Source of the DNA: CAYNKA01 sp964397655
GTDB lineage: Bacteria; Spirochaetota; Spirochaetia; DTKZ01
Length of the DNA: 64,000 nucleotides
Direction of reading: 5' to 3'
Assembly: GCA_964397655.1 (NCBI GenBank)
Contig: CAYNKA010000005.1
Span: 62,001-126,000, forward strand
Below the pieces are notes generated by a model, which did not search any database, was not told the DNA's origin, and worked only from the letters and a program-made list of their open reading frames with translations. Position 1 is the stretch's first letter, and every line of letters starts with the position of its first letter. The translations under genes were made by a program, and so were the position numbers. This document shows, in pieces, positions 60,295-64,000 of the stretch.

Positions 60295-60401
60295 AATGTA
60301 AACTCTATTTTTCCCCGAAGAACCGACGATTTTCCTTAAACCTATGCGAGCCTGACCGTTCTGTCAACTCCTCTCGTCAACGCGTGTCACCGCGGTCCAG
60401 G

Positions 60402-60430
60402 AAAAAAAGCCGTTCCGGAGTCGGAACGGC
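60402..60430 (-). terminator. Terminator of the TRAP-PPC-SDR operon
   Basis: Perfect 9-bp stem GCCGTTCCG / CGGAACGGC, 4-nt loop, followed on the minus strand by seven T. It ends the operon entering from the right. Confidence 0.85.
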
Positions 60431-60467
60431 CGAAAAGCAGCAGGCAGCGAACCTCCGGCAGGCGGGA

Positions 60468-61268
60468 TCAGGCTCCGAGCCATCCTCCGTCCACGGGAAG
60501 GATGTGTCCGTTCACGAAATTCGAAGCCTCCGAAGCCAGGAAGACGACCGGTCCGAAGACGTCTTCCAACTCGCCGAGCCTCTTCATGGGGATGCGGCCC
60601 AGCACCCAATCGCGCTTCGCCGGATCCTGCATCATGACGGCGTTGATCGCGGTGATCGTGAACACCGGGGCGATTCCGTTGACGTTGATTCCGAGCGGGC
60701 CCCATTCGATGGCGAGGGATCGCGTGAGCTGGTTCACGGCGCCCTTGCTCGGAGCGTAGGCGAGGTCCTGAGCCCTGCCCTGGAACGCGCGGACCGAAGA
60801 AATGTTGATGATCTTTCCCTTCTTCTGCTTGAGCATGATGCGTCCCGCGTGCTTGCAGGTGAGGACGAGCGACTTGAGGTTCACGTCCATTACCCTCTGC
60901 CAGGAGTCGATGTCGAAATCGGTCGAAGCCTGAAGGTGGACGATGCCCTGGCTGTTCACGAGGACGTCGATCCCGCCGAAGGCGTCCATCATGAAGGTCA
61001 TCGCCTCCTCGACCTTCCTCTCGTCGGTCGCGTCGGCGGCGAAAGACCTGCCTTTTACGCCGAGCTTCGAGGCGGCCTCCGCCGTGTCAGCGAGCCCGTC
61101 CGGACCGCGACCCATGATGCACACGTCGGCGCCGGCCGACGCGAGCGCCAGGCTCATCGCCTGTCCGAGGCCCTTGTTCCCCCCGACCACGAGGGCCCGC
61201 TTTCCTGCCAGCCGGAAACGGCCGGGAACCGTCTTGGCTTTTTCCAGAAGTTTTTCGAGTTCGGTCAA
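60468..61268 (-). CDS. Short-chain dehydrogenase/reductase (gluconate 5-dehydrogenase-like)
   Basis: 266 residues, classical SDR: VGGNKGLGQAM cofactor loop, NVNLKS-type helix, catalytic Ser (ISSVRAF), Tyr-x-x-x-Lys (YAPSKGAV) and a C-terminal GHILPVDGGW. Likely oxidises or reduces a sugar acid at C5 or similar; the exact substrate is not readable. Starts at TTG 61268 with GGAGG 6 nt upstream, 1 bp after the PPC gene stop. Last gene of an operon with a TRAP transporter. Confidence 0.9.
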   Translation of the reverse strand: MTELEKLLEKAKTVPGRFRLAGKRALVVGGNKGLGQAMSLALASAGADVCIMGRGPDGLADTAEAASKLGVKGRSFAADATDERKVEEAMTFMMDAFGGIDVLVNSQGIVHLQASTDFDIDSWQRVMDVNLKSLVLTCKHAGRIMLKQKKGKIINISSVRAFQGRAQDLAYAPSKGAVNQLTRSLAIEWGPLGINVNGIAPVFTITAINAVMMQDPAKRDWVLGRIPMKRLGELEDVFGPVVFLASEASNFVNGHILPVDGGWLGA

Positions 61269-61269
61269 T

Positions 61270-61707
61270 TTACGCCTCCACGATGTCGATGAGTCCGGTT
61301 TTTTCGTCGGTGAGCCTTTTCGTCTTCACCCCGTCGAGCACGATGAGCCCGAGTTCCACCCGGTAACAGCACCGAGAGCCCGGTTCGAGATGCCCCACGT
61401 ACACCGTTCCGGTGGCCGAGTTCTGGACGACGACGTGGATGTGCGGAGATCCTCCGGCGATCGAGCCCTGCAGGGAGCCGATTTCCACCGGCCCCTCGAC
61501 GCTCATCCGGCGGTCGACGGGAGGAAGTCCGGTCGTCGTGATCGTGTGCAGGTTGCAAACGTCGAAGGACCCTATGCCCGACGTGATGAGAGCCGCGTCT
61601 ATCTTGTTCTTCTCGAGAAACTTCGTGAGTTCCTCGATGACGAGGTCTCCGCGTCTGAAAGAAACCATGTAGGTGGAGACTCCCTTGGATGCTGGAATGG
61701 CTATCAT
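61270..61707 (-). CDS. PPC-domain (DUF296) protein
   Basis: 145 residues forming one PPC/DUF296 fold: early RRGDLVIEELTKFLEK, ITSGIGSFDVC and the conserved GGSPHIHVVVQ, which supplies a His-rich site. Bacterial members are trimeric and of unknown function, sometimes linked to metal binding; plant relatives bind DNA through extra AT-hooks absent here. Between the TRAP permease and the SDR genes, with GGAGGATAG before the ATG, so it is part of that operon. Confidence 0.87.
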   Translation of the reverse strand: MIAIPASKGVSTYMVSFRRGDLVIEELTKFLEKNKIDAALITSGIGSFDVCNLHTITTTGLPPVDRRMSVEGPVEIGSLQGSIAGGSPHIHVVVQNSATGTVYVGHLEPGSRCCYRVELGLIVLDGVKTKRLTDEKTGLIDIVEA

Positions 61708-61728
61708 TTTCTATCCTCCGTTCGATTT

Positions 61729-63003
61729 TCACTTCATGAGATTCGGTATGAGAAGCACGGTCTGCGGCACATAGGTGATGATGACGAGCGTCGCGATGAG
61801 CGGAATCAGATAGGGGATCGTCTCCCGCACGACGTCCTTGATCGGACATTTCGCTATATCGCTCACGAGAAAGAGAGCCAACCCCATGGGCGGCGTCACG
61901 ATGCCTATCATGATGTTGAAAATGAAGACGAGACCCAGGTGTATGGGATCTACACCTGCGCTGACGAGGGGCGGAGCCACTATGGGAACGAGGAGAAGCG
62001 TCGCCGTAGTGCTGTCGAGGAACATGCCGGCAAGGAAAAGAATGAGATTCAGTATCAGGAGCAGGACGATGGGATTCCGACTTATCGACAGGAGAAACGC
62101 GGAAAAAATCTGCGGTATCTGCTCGACCGCCAGTATCCATCCGAAAATGGATGCGGCCGACACGATGATGAGGATGGTCGAGGTCGATTTGACGGTCTCG
62201 TAGAGGGCGTTCTTCACGTGTTCGAAGGTGAGCTCCCTGTGCACGAAAATCCCGATGATGAAGACGTAAAGGACGGTGATGCTTGCGGCTTCGGTCGGAG
62301 TGAAGATTCCGGCGAGCATTCCTATGATGAGGAGTACCGGAGTGAAGAGCGCCGGAAGCGCAGGGATCAGGGTGGACACCAGCTCGTTCAGCGAGGGCCA
62401 TCTCGAAGCCCTGGGATAGTTCCTCATGACCGCCAGGATTCCGGTCATGGTCATCATGGCGGCGACCGAGATGAGGGCCGGAATGATGCCGCCCACGAGC
62501 AGCTTCACCACGGACACGCTCGCAACGGAGCCGTAAATGACGAGCGGGATGCTCGGCGGGAAGATGGGGCCGACCGTCGCCGAGGCAACGGTCACCGCGC
62601 AGGAGAAAGGCACGGAAAATCCCTTTTCCTTCATGGCTTGAATCTCGACGAGACCGAGCCCGCCGACATCGGCCAAGGCCGCCCCCGACATTCCGGCGAA
62701 GATGAGACTCCCGAAGACGTTGACCTGAGCGAGCCCTCCCGGCAGCCTGCCCACGAGCGTGTCCGCGAATCTGAAGATTCGCGTGGTGATCCCGGTGGAA
62801 TTCATCAGGTTGCCCACGAATATGAAGACCGGAACCGCTATGAGCGGATAGGAGTCCAGGGAATACTGCATGCGTTGCACTATCATCTGGATGGGAACTC
62901 CGTTGGCGAAAATATAGACAAGGGCCGGTATCATGATGGCGACCACGACGGGAAATCCGGTCATGAACAGCCCGAAAAACGTCAGTATGATGAATAAACC
63001 CAT
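61729..63003 (-). CDS. TRAP transporter large permease DctM
   Basis: 424 residues, about twelve helices. LPGGLAQVNVFGSLIFAGMSG, AALADVGGLG and PIFPPSIPLVIYGSVA are DctM hallmarks. GGAGG precedes the ATG. Second permease unit of the operon that enters from the right edge; distinct from the DctM at 25827. Confidence 0.95.
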   Translation of the reverse strand: MGLFIILTFFGLFMTGFPVVVAIMIPALVYIFANGVPIQMIVQRMQYSLDSYPLIAVPVFIFVGNLMNSTGITTRIFRFADTLVGRLPGGLAQVNVFGSLIFAGMSGAALADVGGLGLVEIQAMKEKGFSVPFSCAVTVASATVGPIFPPSIPLVIYGSVASVSVVKLLVGGIIPALISVAAMMTMTGILAVMRNYPRASRWPSLNELVSTLIPALPALFTPVLLIIGMLAGIFTPTEAASITVLYVFIIGIFVHRELTFEHVKNALYETVKSTSTILIIVSAASIFGWILAVEQIPQIFSAFLLSISRNPIVLLLILNLILFLAGMFLDSTTATLLLVPIVAPPLVSAGVDPIHLGLVFIFNIMIGIVTPPMGLALFLVSDIAKCPIKDVVRETIPYLIPLIATLVIITYVPQTVLLIPNLMK

Positions 63004-63058
63004 AGGTAAAAAACCTCCGAACAGCCGACTTTGCGTCGATTTCGGGAAACAGGATTCA

Positions 63059-63523
63059 TCACCTGCCGCCCCGATCCGAAACGAACCTTTTCAGGAGTAT
63101 CGCGTATTCGACCGCGAGCAGGAAAAAGCCTATGATCGCCGGCGCTATGAAAATCCAGAAGGGAATCGACAGGGTTGCGGTTTTGTTGTTCATGTTCGCC
63201 GTGAGCGTGAAGAAGGCCGACACGAAGATGATCGCGAAAACCGCGAACGAGCTTGCAAGCGTCAGAAACCGTATCGGATCTCGCAGGATTTTCGGAAATT
63301 TGAGCAGAAATTCCACCATGGCTATGTGACCGCCGATCCTGGCCGCATAGGGCGATCCGAAAAAAATCACGCAGATGAGCAGATAGCGGACCAGCTCTTC
63401 GGCGCCGACGAGAGGGGCGTAGAAAAGTTCACGCATGATTACTTGGACGAGAACGATGATCGTAAGCAGGGCGAGGCACGACGTGGCCAGGGTACGATCC
63501 AAATTTCTCAAATGCTTGCGCAT
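63059..63523 (-). CDS. TRAP transporter small permease DctQ
   Basis: 154 residues, four hydrophobic helices, with MRELFYAPLVGAEELVRYLLICVIF-type second helix region and the Gly-His segment RIGGHIAMVEF typical of DctQ. Start 63523 follows GAGGAG 6 nt upstream; an earlier start would add an unrelated Arg-rich segment. Partner of the DctM gene 55 bp downstream. Confidence 0.92.
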   Translation of the reverse strand: MRKHLRNLDRTLATSCLALLTIIVLVQVIMRELFYAPLVGAEELVRYLLICVIFFGSPYAARIGGHIAMVEFLLKFPKILRDPIRFLTLASSFAVFAIIFVSAFFTLTANMNNKTATLSIPFWIFIAPAIIGFFLLAVEYAILLKRFVSDRGGR

Positions 63524-63587
63524 GATCGACTCCTCGATGAGCGGCCCGCCGCGGGCGGGCCGCCGGGACACTACTCCGTAAAAAGGA

Positions 63588-64000
63588 TTATTTTATGGCC
63601 TTGATCTTTTCAACGTAACCGGCCCAGGTCGGAAAGTCCTGATTGAGTTTTGCGAGTACCGCGGCCCTGAATTCTTCGTTCTTGAGGCCGTTGGACTCGT
63701 CGATGAACTTCATCCCCTTCTCCATGAGTTTCGCCTTGATGTCCTTGTCCGCGTCGGCGGTCCACTTGAGCGACGCCTGCGCCAGTTCCTGGAGACTCTC
63801 CTCGAACAGCGCCCTGTCCGGGGCCGGTATCTTCTGCCAGGACTTCTCGTTGATGAAGGTGCACAGGACCGAATGCATGTGGCTGGTCATCATGATGTAG
63901 CCCTGAACTTCGTAGAATTTCTGGGCGTAGATGTTGGTGAGCGGATTTTCCTGGCCGACGACGACGCCGGTCATGAGGGCGGTGTGGAGCTCGGCGATTT
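63588..64000 (-). CDS. TRAP transporter substrate-binding protein, DctP family, N-terminus beyond window
   Basis: The frame is open to the right edge (IAELHTALMTGVVVGQENPL reads across the apparent first ATG), so this is the last 137 residues or so of a longer protein. The GVVxGQENP helix and NEKSWQKIP segment are DctP hallmarks. Receptor of the DctQM pair that follows; sugar acids are plausible ligands given the SDR gene in the operon. Confidence 0.92.
   Translation of the reverse strand, partial: IAELHTALMTGVVVGQENPLTNIYAQKFYEVQGYIMMTSHMHSVLCTFINEKSWQKIPAPDRALFEESLQELAQASLKWTADADKDIKAKLMEKGMKFIDESNGLKNEEFRAAVLAKLNQDFPTWAGYVEKIKAIK

Noticed and set aside
60943..62997. Plus-strand 684-codon open frame with a Asp/His/Glu-rich translation opposite the TRAP operon
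   Set aside because: Charge-rich repeats mirror the hydrophobic DctM codons on the other strand; not a real coiled protein.
1..64000. CRISPR arrays, insertion sequences, prophage or integrase genes
   Set aside because: No regularly spaced repeats, transposase or integrase motifs, terminal inverted repeats or phage structural genes were seen on either strand.

Overview
The window is a gene-dense, high-GC bacterial chromosome segment. It holds about 55 protein genes, one tRNA-Leu, no insertion sequences, no CRISPR array and no phage genes. The gene set points to an anaerobic, heterotrophic bacterium with an outer membrane, most likely a spirochaete (Spirochaetota, Treponema/Spirochaeta-like). 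This is inferred from the pyrophosphate-dependent phosphofructokinase, flavodiiron protein, DUF438/hemerythrin proteins, many TRAP transporters, MglBAC-type sugar uptake, lipoproteins and c-di-GMP enzymes. No 16S or other decisive marker is present.

Layout. 1-9.7 kb: end of a PPi-phosphofructokinase gene, a PAS/GAF histidine kinase, a compact operon (iron alcohol dehydrogenase, DMT permease, PfkB sugar kinase), a dCMP-deaminase-like protein with an unexplained N-terminal half, and FtsH. 9.7-12.1 kb: an Rrf2-controlled stress operon (Rrf2, DUF1858-DUF2249, DUF438-hemerythrin, PAS) with a palindromic operator over its own promoter. 12.1-20 kb: acyl-CoA synthetase, TIM-barrel epimerase, a metallopeptidase-like lipoprotein, two poorly known proteins and an HPt-REC-GGDEF diguanylate cyclase.

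20-30.4 kb: a catabolic island. A LacI regulator and MaoC hydratase diverge from a plus-strand run of two paralogous TRAP binding proteins, an enolase-superfamily enzyme, the TRAP permeases, a CoA-transferase, an enoyl-CoA hydratase and a shikimate/quinate dehydrogenase-like protein. 30.5-37.9 kb: a GsiABCD-like peptide ABC importer followed by a class-I-GATase gamma-glutamyl hydrolase and a tandem DUF502 membrane protein; the last two genes seem to start at ACG and CTG. 38-46.9 kb: AsnRS, flavodiiron protein, exported isoaspartyl methyltransferase, NAD salvage (PncA-PncB), the DUF3015-DUF4105 pair, a decayed lipoprotein locus and tRNA-Leu(GAG).

47-51.2 kb: a cNMP/HD-GYP phosphodiesterase diverges from a TRAP-type binding protein that is translationally coupled to a histidine kinase, which looks like a nutrient-sensing pair. 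51.2-64 kb: a sugar-oxidation region. A GntR/FCD repressor gene sits among three promoters (zinc dehydrogenase, MglBAC-like ABC operon, beta-propeller lactonase) that carry the same promoter-operator: TTGACA, 16 bp, TATACT, then the palindrome ATTGGATCCAA(T). Next come a truncated SelA-like PLP enzyme, a membrane diguanylate cyclase and a TRAP-SDR operon that runs off the right edge.

Promoters are unusually compact. Several -10 boxes lie only 18-20 nt before the start codon, and three genes look leaderless.
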